Shown here piece after piece: positions 8,689-18,289 of a stretch of DNA of 64,000 nt. Every line of letters starts with the position of its first letter. Position 1 is the first letter of the stretch. The stretch is from contig NZ_CAMGZB010000001.1 of assembly GCF_946151075.1 (NCBI RefSeq), forward strand, positions 1,850,001 to 1,914,000, given 5' to 3'. Below the pieces are notes generated by a model, which saw only the letters and a program-made list of their open reading frames with translations, had not been told where the DNA came from and did no database searches. The position numbers were made by a program, and so were the translations under genes. Source of the DNA: Neobacillus sp. Marseille-Q6967. GTDB taxonomy: Bacteria; Bacillota; Bacilli; Bacillales; Cytobacillaceae.

Positions 8689-9897
8689 ATGAAGGGGAAA
8701 AAAATATTAACAGGACTAACAGCGGTTGCCTTATGTGCTAGTTTAGCGTCACCAACTCTAGCATCCAATTCTAGCAATGGAAACTTGACGAATGACAATC
8801 AGGTGTATTCTATCAAGGGCTTCACGGACCATGCGGAAATGGTCAACCGCCTTCAGCAAATTGTGAAAAATAGCCAGGGCCGCGTTTCTTTAGAGGTAGT
8901 CGGCCAATCGAACCGCGGCCGTGATATTTATCAGGCACGTGTGGGAAATGGGGATAAGGTAATCCTGATCGAAAGTGAGATTCATGGAAATGAGAAGACT
9001 GGAACTGAGGCGTTGTTGAACATTCTTCAATATGTCGGTTCTAGTAATTCTCCAGAGGCGCAGAAAATTCGCGATGAAATCACACTTGTGGTTTTACCAA
9101 AAATGAATCCAGATGCGTCTGAATTAGACCGTCGTGGAAATGACATGAGCTGGGCAGAGGTAGTGGAGGACTTTCCACAGCTTTCAACTGCAGCTCCTTC
9201 ATGGAATTATTATGCCTCCGGTATGCGTCAGGATAGAAATTACACTGGGCAGCCTGGGTTTGACGTGAACCGTGACTTTAATCCTGACTTAAATTATGTA
9301 CCGCAAGCATCTGATTTCCCTGGTTCCTCAAGTCAACCAGGCTGGTACATAACGCCAGAATCGCAGACGGTAAGAGATGTTTATAAGAGTCTCTTGGCTG
9401 AGTTCGGTAAAGTTGATGTGTTCATTGATCTTCATCATCAAGGTCAATATTATGTCGAAGGTACCGACGATCTTGTTTCCATGTCTTTATCAGCTGAATT
9501 TGTTCCACATCCGGATACTGCTGCAGGAGCAAAATATGCTGAGTATAAAGATAATTATAATGTAGGGTTTTCAAAGCAACTGAATTTAGCAGCTTACAAT
9601 GCATTGCAAGCGATCGGTGAAAGTTCGCCATTTAATAACATCACGCTTTATCAGCGGAACCTAGACCTTCCTGGTACCGCACTTGGAAGCTTTGCGCTGA
9701 ATGGCAGTGGGACAGTGCTATTTGAGGTAAGAGGGCAATCCCATTCATTAGGCCAAAAACGAAGCGGGCAATTGATCAGAACCGTTGAAACTGGCCTATA
9801 CGGAATCATCAACGGCGTTACGGACGGTTCCGTCACTCAATTGAACCCTGAGGATTATGAAAACATTCCAGAAACAGCCTACAGTCCAACAAACTAA
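8689..9897 (+). CDS. Secreted M14-family zinc carboxypeptidase
   Basis: A signal peptide (about residues 1-25, ending in TLA-SN) precedes an M14 metallocarboxypeptidase domain. Zinc ligands are visible as His99 and Glu102 in IHGNEKTG and His249 or His250 in DLHHQG; the catalytic Glu is probably Glu346 in VLFEVRG. The protein should be exported and trim C-terminal residues from peptides or wall peptides. The start is supported by GAAGGAGATGGGG upstream. It is followed by a strong terminator and then a dispersed repeat. Confidence 0.88.
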   Translation: MKGKKILTGLTAVALCASLASPTLASNSSNGNLTNDNQVYSIKGFTDHAEMVNRLQQIVKNSQGRVSLEVVGQSNRGRDIYQARVGNGDKVILIESEIHGNEKTGTEALLNILQYVGSSNSPEAQKIRDEITLVVLPKMNPDASELDRRGNDMSWAEVVEDFPQLSTAAPSWNYYASGMRQDRNYTGQPGFDVNRDFNPDLNYVPQASDFPGSSSQPGWYITPESQTVRDVYKSLLAEFGKVDVFIDLHHQGQYYVEGTDDLVSMSLSAEFVPHPDTAAGAKYAEYKDNYNVGFSKQLNLAAYNALQAIGESSPFNNITLYQRNLDLPGTALGSFALNGSGTVLFEVRGQSHSLGQKRSGQLIRTVETGLYGIINGVTDGSVTQLNPEDYENIPETAYSPTN

Positions 9898-9920
9898 ACA
9901 AGAAATAGTAGTAGTACCTA

Positions 9921-9953
9921 AAAAGAAGGCACCCAACCAGGTGCCTTCTTTTT
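9921..9953 (+). terminator. Strong terminator after the M14 peptidase gene
   Basis: The 13-bp stem AAAAGAAGGCACC/GGTGCCTTCTTTT with a 6-base loop is followed by T residues. Confidence 0.9.
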
Positions 9954-9960
9954 ATAATAA

Positions 9961-10006
9961 ACTGTCCGCCCTGGGTGGACAGTGTCCACGAGCGGTGCCT
10001 GTCACC
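9961..10006 (-). repeat. Dispersed palindromic repeat, canonical full copy
   Basis: Read on the minus strand: head GGTGACAGGCACC, linker, GTGGACACTGTCCAC, then CAGGGCGGACAGT. It begins eight bases after the terminator of the carboxypeptidase gene. Confidence 0.9.
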
Positions 10007-10181
10007 GCAACTTTGTTATCGCAACTTTCTCTCAACTGTCCCCCTTACCTTCCCCCGACTTGTTTCTGTTTCTGTTGTTTTATATAGTAGAGGTGGATTA
10101 TAGTGAATTTTTTACAGAATTGGACTGTTTGCTGTGTTGAATCCAGATAAAGCTATGTTGGCTTGAATGGGGGATATAGAT

Positions 10182-13100
10182 ATGAAGATTAGTCGTTTTT
10201 CGATTAGACGGCCTATTTTTACACTTGTTACGATGTTTCTTGTTCTAATTTTGGGGGCGGTATCGCTCGTGAAGATTCCGATGAAGCTGATTCCGGAAAT
10301 CAGTCCGCCGGTTGGAGTCGTGGTTACGAACTATCCTGGTGCTAGTCCGGAAGAGGTGGTTGAAAAGGTGACTAAGCCGTTGGAGGCTAATTTGGCAACG
10401 GTTCCCGGTATTAAAACACTGACATCCACTTCCCAAGAAGGCGCTACTTTTATTCTCATGGAGTTTTCCTGGACAACCGACATGGATGAAATACAGAATG
10501 AAATCATTCAACACCTCGATTTAACTACGCTTCCAGACGATGTTGGAAAACCGCGCTTTTTAAAATTTGACCCTGCTCAGTTTCCGATTATCCAGCTATC
10601 CCTAAGCGCCCCCGAAAAAGAGGAAGACGCCCTTAGGGAGCTAGCGGAACAACTAAAGCTTGAACTGACAAAAGTGGACGGGGTGGCAAGCGTCAATCTT
10701 TCAGGAACTTCTGTAAAAGAGGTCAGAGTGGAGCTGGATCAGAAAAAATTACAATATTATCGTTTGAGTCAGCAAGATGTTGTTGATATTATCAAAGCGA
10801 ATAATATTTCCCTGCCTGGCGATCCCATTTTAACCGAAGGAAAAGAACTGACGACCAGGATTATCAGCAGCATTGAATCCATCGAAACGCTGAAAAACTT
10901 GACGATCTCCATGAGTCCGATAACAGGAGAAAAAGTCCAGCTTGAAGATGCCGGTACCATCGAACTTTCCAAAGTGGATGACCGAACAATAACAAGAACA
11001 AACCAAGCGCCATCCGTGCTCTTCAGTGTCCTTCAGCAGTCAGACTCGAATACAGCTGAAGTTTCGAAGGAGTTTGTCAAACAGCTCCACCAGCTTCTTG
11101 ACAAAGAAAAGTACAAAGGAATCGAATCTGATATTTTATTTGATCAGGGTGATTTCATCCAGATGGCAATTGGAAATATTTCCGACTCGCTTCTTATTGG
11201 CGGCGTTTTAGCGATGCTGGTATTGTTTTTATTTTTAAAAAATATTAAAAGCCCTTTAATCATCGGGGTGGCGATTCCTTATTCTGTTATTGTCACATTT
11301 GTTCTGATGTATTTTGCCGATTTTACCTTAAACATTATGACCCTTGGCGGCTTGGCACTTGGGATTGGGATGCTCGTGGATAACTCGATTGTCGTGATCG
11401 AAAATATCTATCGCCACCTGTCGATGGACAAGGATCCGAAACAGGCAGCAGAGGAAGGGACCCAGGAGGTAGCTGCCGCCATCACCGCCTCGACATTGAC
11501 GACGGTGGCGGTATTTTTGCCCGTTGCATTTATTACTGGGATCATCGGCGAACTGTTTACGGAATTTGCACTGACGATTTCCTTCAGCTTAATTGCCTCG
11601 CTTGTGGTAGCGCTGACGGTTGTTCCCATGCTGGCCAGCAGACTGTTGAAAAAACCTAAGCGAAAAAATTATGACAGAAGACACAAGAACAGCTGGCCGA
11701 AAAAGCTAGAACGCTGGGTCCGCTGGTCACTGCAGCATCGCACCGCAGTATTGCTCATGACGGTGGCGGCGTTAGCCGTTGGAGGTTTTGGGCTGACCAC
11801 GGTTGGAACGCAATTTTTGCCAAGTACAGATGAAGGTTTTTTCAGTATTCGCGTCAAGCTTGAAAATGGAGCAGCGTTATCTGAAACAGAAAAGGTGATT
11901 TTAGCGGTAGAGGACCAGTTGAAAAATAAGCAGGATGTGGAAACCTATGTAAGTTTAATCGGGACAACACAGGAGGGAACTTTCAGGGGCTCGCAAAATG
12001 CGAATGAGGCAGAACTGTATATAAAGATGAAGGAACTAGATAAACGGAATCAATCTACCTTTGAATTCGTTGACACATTCAAAAACGAGCTGGAGGAAGC
12101 TGCCCGTCAGGCCAATAAAACGGCGAAGCTTTCATTTAATCTGCAATCCTCTACAGGTTCGTCCCCGCATACACTTCATTTTAGTGTGAGGGATAACAAT
12201 AAAGCCCGGTTAAATGAATCAGTAGATAAAATTTACAACAAACTAAAAGGTCTTGATCAAGTAAATGAACTTACAACGGATTTAATGGAAAAAGTAGAAG
12301 AAGTCCAGGTAACAATTGACCGCGAAGCTGCCTTACGACATGGACTTCCACCTGCCCAGGTGGCGATGATTGTGAACGACGTTACCCGGGGAAAAAAGGC
12401 CACACAGATGGTGACGAAAAACGGAGATATATACAGCATTTATGTGGAATATGACCGCGATATCACCAGTAACCTCGAAAATCTAAAGGGGTTACTATTA
12501 AGAAAGCCGGACGGAAGTTATGTCAGCTTGGACACTGTTACAGATATTAAAAGGGAAAAGGGACCGGTTGATATTCACCGAATCAATCAGCAATCAGCCG
12601 TTCAATTCACATTAAAATACAAAAGCACCACCAATTTGGGGGCCATTTCGAAAGTAGTGGACCGGGAAATCGCAAAGCTGAACCTGCCGGAGGAACAGCA
12701 AATCGTTTTCAGCGGGGACCGGGAACTTCTCGAGTCGTCAATCGATGAACTGGTCCTCGCGCTCGTGCTGGCCATTGTGTTTGTATATCTTGTGATGGCG
12801 GCGCAATTTGAATCCTTGAAATATCCGTTTGTAATTATGTTTAGTGTTCCGTTAATCGTAATTGGGGTTGCCATTGCTTTAACGGCAACGCAAACGCCAA
12901 TTTCTCTAACAGCCATTATCGGGATTATTGTTCTCGCTGGAATTGTCGTCAATAACGTGATTGTCATTGTTGACTTTATCAATCAGAAAAAAGAGCACGG
13001 CATGAAGTCTTACGAGGCGATCGTCGAGTCGGTTCAGGACCGGGCTAGACCAATTTTAATGACAGCCCTAACCACGATTTTAGGACTGGTCCCATTGGCG

Positions 13101-13250
13101 CTGGGTATTGGTGAAGGGACCGAAATTAACCAGCCTATGGGCATCACCGTCATTGGAGGATTACTCAGCAGCACACTGTTAACCTTATTTGTCATACCGG
13201 TCATCTACAGTCTGTTTGATCGAAAGTATCGCCAGCCACACAATGATTAA
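10182..13250 (+). CDS. swrC: RND-family efflux transporter (AcrB/SwrC-like)
   Basis: About 1022 residues, the normal size for an RND pump. The order is right: N-terminal helix in FSIRRPIFTLVTMFLV, YPGASPEEVVEKVTKPLE porter motif, a membrane block with GIGMLVDNSIVVIENIYRH, a second porter half, and a second block with AGIVVNNVIVIVDFI and the conserved ARPILMTALTTILGLVPLA. It closely resembles SwrC (YerP) of Bacillus, which exports surfactin-like lipopeptides; the substrate here is unproven. I start at the ATG of MKISRFSIRRP, preceded by GGGGGAT, rather than 15 bases upstream. No periplasmic adaptor gene lies next to it, which is normal for SwrC. Confidence 0.88.
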   Translation: MKISRFSIRRPIFTLVTMFLVLILGAVSLVKIPMKLIPEISPPVGVVVTNYPGASPEEVVEKVTKPLEANLATVPGIKTLTSTSQEGATFILMEFSWTTDMDEIQNEIIQHLDLTTLPDDVGKPRFLKFDPAQFPIIQLSLSAPEKEEDALRELAEQLKLELTKVDGVASVNLSGTSVKEVRVELDQKKLQYYRLSQQDVVDIIKANNISLPGDPILTEGKELTTRIISSIESIETLKNLTISMSPITGEKVQLEDAGTIELSKVDDRTITRTNQAPSVLFSVLQQSDSNTAEVSKEFVKQLHQLLDKEKYKGIESDILFDQGDFIQMAIGNISDSLLIGGVLAMLVLFLFLKNIKSPLIIGVAIPYSVIVTFVLMYFADFTLNIMTLGGLALGIGMLVDNSIVVIENIYRHLSMDKDPKQAAEEGTQEVAAAITASTLTTVAVFLPVAFITGIIGELFTEFALTISFSLIASLVVALTVVPMLASRLLKKPKRKNYDRRHKNSWPKKLERWVRWSLQHRTAVLLMTVAALAVGGFGLTTVGTQFLPSTDEGFFSIRVKLENGAALSETEKVILAVEDQLKNKQDVETYVSLIGTTQEGTFRGSQNANEAELYIKMKELDKRNQSTFEFVDTFKNELEEAARQANKTAKLSFNLQSSTGSSPHTLHFSVRDNNKARLNESVDKIYNKLKGLDQVNELTTDLMEKVEEVQVTIDREAALRHGLPPAQVAMIVNDVTRGKKATQMVTKNGDIYSIYVEYDRDITSNLENLKGLLLRKPDGSYVSLDTVTDIKREKGPVDIHRINQQSAVQFTLKYKSTTNLGAISKVVDREIAKLNLPEEQQIVFSGDRELLESSIDELVLALVLAIVFVYLVMAAQFESLKYPFVIMFSVPLIVIGVAIALTATQTPISLTAIIGIIVLAGIVVNNVIVIVDFINQKKEHGMKSYEAIVESVQDRARPILMTALTTILGLVPLALGIGEGTEINQPMGITVIGGLLSSTLLTLFVIPVIYSLFDRKYRQPHND

Positions 13251-13469
13251 AAGCGGCGCCTGTTTAGGATAAGCGGAATAGGGGTCGGCGGCGGAATTCG
13301 AACCACTACCTTTGCAATCATGGTATTTAGTATTTATTCCTATGCAAAAGGAAACAACACCATTAAGGTGTTTAAAAGAGAGATACTCCCAGAAGACATT
13401 TTCAAGTTAAGAGGGGACGAAAAAGAAGACCATTTCCATTACCCAAAGGAAAAAGTCATCATTGGATAG
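13251..13469 (+). pseudogene. Gene remnant, 3' end only, unrecognised
   Basis: Directly after the RND stop the same frame stays open for 72 codons, encoding a Gly-rich start, a hydrophobic stretch (TTTFAIMVFSIYSY) and a charged tail (HFHYPKEKVIIG). There is no start codon with a ribosome binding site before the ATG at 13320. It looks like the end of a lost membrane-protein gene, closed by its TAG at 13467-13469, where a partial repeat head begins. It could also be a meaningless open frame. Confidence 0.35.
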
Positions 13470-13481
13470 ATGCCTGTCACC
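13469..13481 (-). repeat. Head-only repeat, one mismatch
   Basis: GATGCCTGTCACC is the inverted head with one change. It overlaps the stop codon of the upstream remnant. Confidence 0.5.
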
Positions 13482-13507
13482 ACCCGATATTTGTCGAATA
13501 AACTAAG

Positions 13508-13542
13508 AATCCCTCCTGCGCATTGCTGGAGGGATTTTCTTT
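13508..13542 (+). terminator. Terminator downstream of the RND gene region
   Basis: AATCCCTCC/GGAGGGATT stem with an 11-base loop, followed by TTTTCTTT. It would end the transcript of the pump gene and the remnant. Confidence 0.75.
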
Positions 13543-13679
13543 CATAGCAGGATTCCTCCTTTTACAAAAAATAGGAGAAAATGTCTAACAAATTATCATC
13601 CTTAGGGAAGGAATTTACGATTCATAAAATGAAAATAAGTTAATAACAATAATATCAGTAAGAAAACATATAAATAGAA

Positions 13680-13755
13680 TTAAGATTATAACAGCCAGAA
13701 ATAATGGCCACAATCTTAAAGGAAAAGATATTAGGCAGGAAGAGAGCCTATTTTT
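13680..13755 (+). promoter_or_regulatory. Two-hairpin leader with a terminator-like second hairpin
   Basis: Hairpin 1: TTAAGATT (13680-13687) pairs with AATCTTAA (13712-13719), enclosing a GCCA/TGGC stem. Hairpin 2: TAGGC (13732-13736) pairs with GCCTA (13746-13750) and is followed by TTTTT. The order resembles a riboswitch or attenuator ahead of the membrane protein at 13800, but no known class is recognised. Confidence 0.35.
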
Positions 13756-13799
13756 ATTAATTTAGTTGTTCTCTAATAGGAACGTTATGAGGTGATAGA

Positions 13800-14099
13800 A
13801 TGGTTTTACTCTTTTATTACTTATCGTTACTTAATATTCTAGACGCGTTTATTACTTTCTTTGGATTGAAAAATTCCTATATCCAAGAAATAAACCCATT
13901 GATGAACCATTTATACGAAGAAGATCCATTACTCTTTATCAGTACAAAACTAGCATTTTCCGTTTTTCTATACCTGTTTATCCTCTTAAAAAAGGTACCA
14001 ACCTCATCCTTGACCAAACGACTAACCCTATTTGCCTCCAGCTTCTACACCATCATCTTCTTCCTCCATTGCTATTGGCTGATCGAACTACTGCGGTGA
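13800..14099 (+). CDS. DUF5658-like small membrane protein
   Basis: This 99-residue protein is almost entirely hydrophobic, with about three membrane helices. The N-terminal NILDAFITFFGLKNSYIQEINPLM segment matches the DUF5658 pattern (LDA...T..GL......E.NPLM). GAGGTGAT upstream supports the start. Function is unknown. Its TGA stop lies in GCGGTGA, directly before a head-only repeat, so the 3' end appears to have been shaped by that repeat family. Confidence 0.7.
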   Translation: MVLLFYYLSLLNILDAFITFFGLKNSYIQEINPLMNHLYEEDPLLFISTKLAFSVFLYLFILLKKVPTSSLTKRLTLFASSFYTIIFFLHCYWLIELLR

Positions 14100-14106
14100 C
14101 ATCTAC

Positions 14107-14119
14107 GGTGACAGGCACC
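14107..14119 (+). repeat. Head-only repeat
   Basis: Exact GGTGACAGGCACC without a body, eight bases after the DUF5658 stop codon. Confidence 0.65.
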
Positions 14120-14355
14120 GTTTATGCAAAAATCGATAATTATACATCTATTTATACATTCTAGTTTTCGTGTGCTTAGGCCCGCGAATTTTTTTTGCTC
14201 TTAAAAAGGCAGGTGAAATAGATTCTAAGTCTGTTTAAAAAGTCTATTTTTTACTCCATTTTACATTTTTACATTATAATAGGGATTATCTAGAATATTT
14301 TGATTGAGAAGACAGAAAGCTTGTTTAGTCTAGTAGGTAGGGAGGAGTTTACAAC

Positions 14356-14883
14356 ATGAAGAAGATGCGAGTGTTTAAGATAGCGGCCATAATCCTGGGA
14401 GTAATCGCCTGCCTTATTGGAGGCTATGCTTATTGGGATGGACTTCAAACCCGGGTAAACGTAGCAGAGATCGAAGATAAATCTTCTTCAGAAGCCAGTG
14501 CGGAGATTGAATAAAACTTTACAAGAGATACCTCGAAGCTAACTCTCTCAAAGTACGAAAATTACAGTGAAAGCCAGCTGATTCAGGAAGTCCATGAAAT
14601 GAGTCACCAAAAAGTTTTTGCTCATCAAAAATGGGGTTCCTCTGAAATCACTCGAGAAAAGGTTGTAAAATTATTCGAAGTCATTCAAGGAACTACATTT
14701 GAACAGGAAAGCACAAAGAAAATGCTCTTATCCGTTCTCGAACCATGGACAACGGGTGACTTCAGCAACGCTGTCGCAGGGCACAACAGTATTTGGAATC
14801 AACAAGGAGGAACCGTAGGTGAAGCCATTCGCCTTCTTACCCCCAAAGAAGAACTTATCTACATAGAAGAAAACTTTCGATGA
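14356..14883 (+). pseudogene. DUF6241-like protein gene interrupted by an in-frame TAA
   Basis: The ATG at 14356 has GGGAGGAG upstream and begins a protein with an N-terminal membrane segment (MKKMRVFKIAAIILGVIACL). Codon 53 is TAA (14512-14514), but the same frame continues without another stop to 14883 and encodes the conserved DUF6241 part: MSHQKVFAHQKWG, GDFSNAVAGHNSIWNQQGGTVG and EELIYIEENF. A single CAA-to-TAA change would explain it. Either the gene is dead, or the domain is made from an internal start (ATG at 14599), or this is a sequence error. A TATAAT at 14275-14280 may belong to its promoter. Function of DUF6241 is unknown. Confidence 0.75.
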
Positions 14884-14898
14884 AGCGGTGAAAAAGGC

Positions 14899-14944
14899 GG
14901 TGACAGGCACCGCTCGTGGACACTGTCCACTCCAGGCGGACACT
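14899..14944 (+). repeat. Dispersed palindromic repeat, full copy
   Basis: Head GGTGACAGGCACC, GTGGACACTGTCCAC and CCAGGCGGACACT. It lies 15 bases after the DUF6241 stop and 28 bases before a terminator. Confidence 0.9.
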
Positions 14945-14971
14945 AGGGTTGCAAAATTGGTATATTGGTAG

Positions 14972-15002
14972 AAGGCAGAGGCTGCGGGCCTCTGCCTTTT
15001 TG
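14972..15002 (+). terminator. Strong terminator downstream of the DUF6241 gene
   Basis: AAGGCAGAGG pairs with CCTCTGCCTT around CTGCGGG and is followed by TTTTT. Confidence 0.85.
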
Positions 15003-15172
15003 TGTGTTTATGGATTTTGTCGACAAATATTTATATTCAGGGAGGTTGTCCGGCTGAATATTTGGGGATGGGCCTTATATACTATGATAATGGCAGCGGG
15101 TCTTTATCCCTAATGTCTAATAGTTCAATAGTTATAATTTCAGACTTTAGTAGGTGAGGAGGGGTTATTTCA

Positions 15173-18100
15173 TTGTTTCGAAGGAGGAAGTTTTGGAGAC
15201 AAGTAGTGTCGCTCTTGTTAACGGTATTGGTTGTGACGGGTGGAATGCTGCAAACAGTCCGGGCTGAAGGGACTACGGAAGCTGAACCAGCGGCACCGCA
15301 GGAAACGCCTAATGTGACGGGCGGCCTTACTCAAGGGGGGGCATCCTTGCCAGGAATTACGTTTAGTATGCGCACGACGGATGCTGATACCTGGTACGAT
15401 ATCACGACAGATGAGGAAGGGAAGTTTTCGCTCTATCTGCCGGATGGAAGTTATCTTTTATCAGGAATTTACTTACCGTCTGAGCCAAGATGGTATCCTC
15501 TGGACCGAACCGTTACTATTGAAAATGGTGTTTTACAAGGAGGAACTTCGCTAAATATTGATCTGCCGGCGAAGCTAGGGATGAATGTTGAGGGCTTATT
15601 AACGAAGAACGGCCAGCCTTTGCAAAATGTAACGTTTAGTGTACATACGACTGAAGAGAGTGCGCAATGGTTTGACACAACATCAGAGTCGGATGGAACA
15701 TTTAAATTTACATTACCCGATGGCGAGTATAAAGTGGAAGGCGTCTGGGTGGAAGCTGATTCACATTGGTATCCGCTTGGCCAAACTTTTAAGGTTGCGA
15801 CTGGGAAGCTGGAGGGTGTTGAAAAATTATCCCTCGCATTAACGACACCTGTTGAACAGGCGAAATACCAAGTTTCGGGAACCCTTACCCAAAGCGGTCA
15901 GCCGCTCAATGATATTCTTTTTAGCTTAAGGTCCACGGGTGAGGAGGAAGAGTGGTACAGTGCATCGACCAATCAAGAAGGTCAATTCATGTTTGAATTG
16001 CCGGCTGGAGAGTACGAAATCATCGGGATATGGGTGACAACGGAATCGAAATGGCACATTTTAAATAAAACCTTCTCTGTTAGTGAGAATACGGTCCAAG
16101 ATATTGAACTTCCTGCACCTCCAGTTCAGACAGAAATCAGCGGGGTGCTGACAAAGGGAGAAACAGGGCTGGCCAATATCGGATTCAGTGTTCATACCAC
16201 TGGAGATGACCCTGTCTGGTATGACATCCAAACAAATGATACTGGCAGCTTTATATTAAAAGGACTACCGGATGGTGACTATCAGCTCGATGGAGTCTGG
16301 TTGGCGGAGGAATCCAAGTGGTATCTTTTAAAACTAAAATTCACAGTCCAAGATGGAATACTAACGGGTTCGGATACATTAGCTGTTGATCTTCAAGACC
16401 TTGTAAAAACTGTGAACGGCCGAATCTTAAAAGGAGAAACTCCTGTAGCTGATGTATGGGTGAGCGCTCATACCATCGGTGAAAACGAAATTTGGTACGA
16501 TGTTAAAACCAATGCAAACGGAGCTTTCGAGTTCCAATTGCCGGATGGTGATTATCGAATTGAAGGAGTATGGGTTGGCAGCGAGGAAACCTGGTATCCG
16601 AAACCTGTTGATTTTACCGTGGTGGACGGGAAATTAGTCGGGCAGACAGAACTGGAACTTCAGATAGAAGAAGAAAAAGACCCGCTGACAGGCACTGTTT
16701 TGGATGCTGGCAATCCGGTGGCAAATGGAACGGTTTATATTGAAAATGTCACCAACTCTGATGATTATTATGGATTTAATACAGATTCCAATGGAAAATA
16801 CAGTTTCCAACTTCCGGACGGAGATTATCATGTGGTCTCTGTTTCCGCACCAAATCTCCCAGAAACTCTTTACGTTTATAAAAAATTCAGCGTTAAAGAG
16901 GGTAAACTCTTGCTTGAGGGTGCGGCTGCACAAACATTAGATGTAACGCTGCCTCCTAAATCATTGACTGTTGAGATTTCTAAAGGCGGATCAACGATTA
17001 GACCAACAAACGGTGTCCACATCTTTAGTACGGAGCATGGCTTTGGTTATTGGGCGTTTCCGGATAGCTCTGGACGGGTAAGCTATCGCGTACCGGACGG
17101 AACTTACGAAGTCGAAGGCTATTATGCCAATGATGGTTTCTACACCTATCTGCATCAAAAAGTTGAAGTCAAAAATGGTACGACTAATCCGAATCCGTTT
17201 GTGATTCAAATTGAAAACAATGATATGTTAAAAGGAAAGGTCAAGGACGAAAATGGCCCAGTGGCTAATGCAGAATTCATCATAGAAGATACGCTTAACT
17301 ACTTCCAATACTGGGTACAGGCTGGGGCAGATGGCAGCTATTCAATTAATGTTCCAGATGGGGATTACCTTATTCATGAGATTACCAAGGGTAACACATC
17401 TTATGGTGCGGTAGATATCAACTTCAAGGTAAAAGATGGGAAGGTATCCGTTAATGGCCAAGAAAAAACTACCTTTGATATTACCTTACCTGGAAAAACT
17501 TTAAACGGCCAACTTTTAGCAGGCGGAACGCCGCTTAGCGGAGAGATATACTTTGAGCGTATCATCAATGGAATGCTCTATTATTATAGCGGCAAGACAG
17601 ACTCTTCCGGGAAATTTGCATTTAGGGTACCAGACGGTGTGTATACCATTACCTCGGTATCAGCTAACGATGGCTCCTGGTACGCTGTGAATACCACTGT
17701 AAACATTTCAAACGGTACTACCAGTCCAAATCCATTACTGATCGATGTGGACCAAGGAAATGTACGAGGAACGCTTGTCGATGAGAATGGACCGGCGGCA
17801 GATGCTGATTTCTTTATCGACAGCGTCGACGGAAATAGTTATTACTGGGTGGTAACTGACGAAAATGGCAGCTTTTCAACGTTCATTCCTGACGGGGATT
17901 ATTATATTCACGGGGTTTGGACGGGGATAGAGGAAAACTATGTCGATGTATTTTTCTCCGTAGTTAATGGTAAGGTTCAATTGAATGGAACTCCTGCTGA
18001 CGAGCTGAATTTAACCATTCCTGGTGAAACCTTGAAAGCCCAAATTGTATCGGCTGCCGGAGAAATTTTTGGAGGAAGAGAGGTCAATGGAATTTACCTT

Positions 18101-18286
18101 TCCTACTTTGGCATGACAGATACCGATGGCAGATTTGCATTAAAGGTGCCTGACGGAGTTTATACGATTGAGCAGCTATACGGGGCAGTTGGTTTGATTG
18201 ACGTTTATCAGGATATTGAAGTCAAGGATGGCACGACCAATCCATCTCCTTATTTAATTGAAATTAGTGATTTAGGAGGATTTTAA
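15173..18286 (+). CDS. Secreted protein of eleven carboxypeptidase-regulatory-like/CnaB-type repeats
   Basis: The 1037-residue protein has an N-terminal signal peptide (about 1-31, ending in VRAEG) and then only repeats of about 85-95 residues. Each repeat carries a PDG-(D/E/S/T/V)-Y core (PAG in repeat 3), typical of transthyretin-like/CnaB beta sandwiches. Repeats 1-5 form one subfamily (HTT..WYD...LPDG.Y...GVWV..E..WY). From repeat 7 on, two types alternate: one with DENGP(A/V)A and PDGDYxIH, the other with VPDGxYTI and NGTT.PNP. There is no LPxTG motif or membrane anchor at the C-terminus. The start is TTG, with GGAGGGG eight bases upstream. It is probably exported and adhesive or structural. 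It is followed by a lipoprotein gene 3 bases later. Confidence 0.8.
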   Translation: MFRRRKFWRQVVSLLLTVLVVTGGMLQTVRAEGTTEAEPAAPQETPNVTGGLTQGGASLPGITFSMRTTDADTWYDITTDEEGKFSLYLPDGSYLLSGIYLPSEPRWYPLDRTVTIENGVLQGGTSLNIDLPAKLGMNVEGLLTKNGQPLQNVTFSVHTTEESAQWFDTTSESDGTFKFTLPDGEYKVEGVWVEADSHWYPLGQTFKVATGKLEGVEKLSLALTTPVEQAKYQVSGTLTQSGQPLNDILFSLRSTGEEEEWYSASTNQEGQFMFELPAGEYEIIGIWVTTESKWHILNKTFSVSENTVQDIELPAPPVQTEISGVLTKGETGLANIGFSVHTTGDDPVWYDIQTNDTGSFILKGLPDGDYQLDGVWLAEESKWYLLKLKFTVQDGILTGSDTLAVDLQDLVKTVNGRILKGETPVADVWVSAHTIGENEIWYDVKTNANGAFEFQLPDGDYRIEGVWVGSEETWYPKPVDFTVVDGKLVGQTELELQIEEEKDPLTGTVLDAGNPVANGTVYIENVTNSDDYYGFNTDSNGKYSFQLPDGDYHVVSVSAPNLPETLYVYKKFSVKEGKLLLEGAAAQTLDVTLPPKSLTVEISKGGSTIRPTNGVHIFSTEHGFGYWAFPDSSGRVSYRVPDGTYEVEGYYANDGFYTYLHQKVEVKNGTTNPNPFVIQIENNDMLKGKVKDENGPVANAEFIIEDTLNYFQYWVQAGADGSYSINVPDGDYLIHEITKGNTSYGAVDINFKVKDGKVSVNGQEKTTFDITLPGKTLNGQLLAGGTPLSGEIYFERIINGMLYYYSGKTDSSGKFAFRVPDGVYTITSVSANDGSWYAVNTTVNISNGTTSPNPLLIDVDQGNVRGTLVDENGPAADADFFIDSVDGNSYYWVVTDENGSFSTFIPDGDYYIHGVWTGIEENYVDVFFSVVNGKVQLNGTPADELNLTIPGETLKAQIVSAAGEIFGGREVNGIYLSYFGMTDTDGRFALKVPDGVYTIEQLYGAVGLIDVYQDIEVKDGTTNPSPYLIEISDLGGF

Positions 18287-18289
18287 AAA

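Noticed and set aside
8406..8798. N-terminal extension of the lipoprotein at 7797
   Set aside because: It lacks a ribosome binding site, contains divergent promoter region, and the lipoprotein signal begins at the ATG at 8405.
14916..15113. 65-codon plus-strand frame after the DUF6241 gene
   Set aside because: It crosses a repeat body and a strong terminator and has no ribosome binding site.
16684..16700. Head-like CTGACAGGCACTG in the eleven-repeat protein gene
   Set aside because: It differs from the head at several positions and encodes the normal LTGTV strand of the repeat domain; likely chance.
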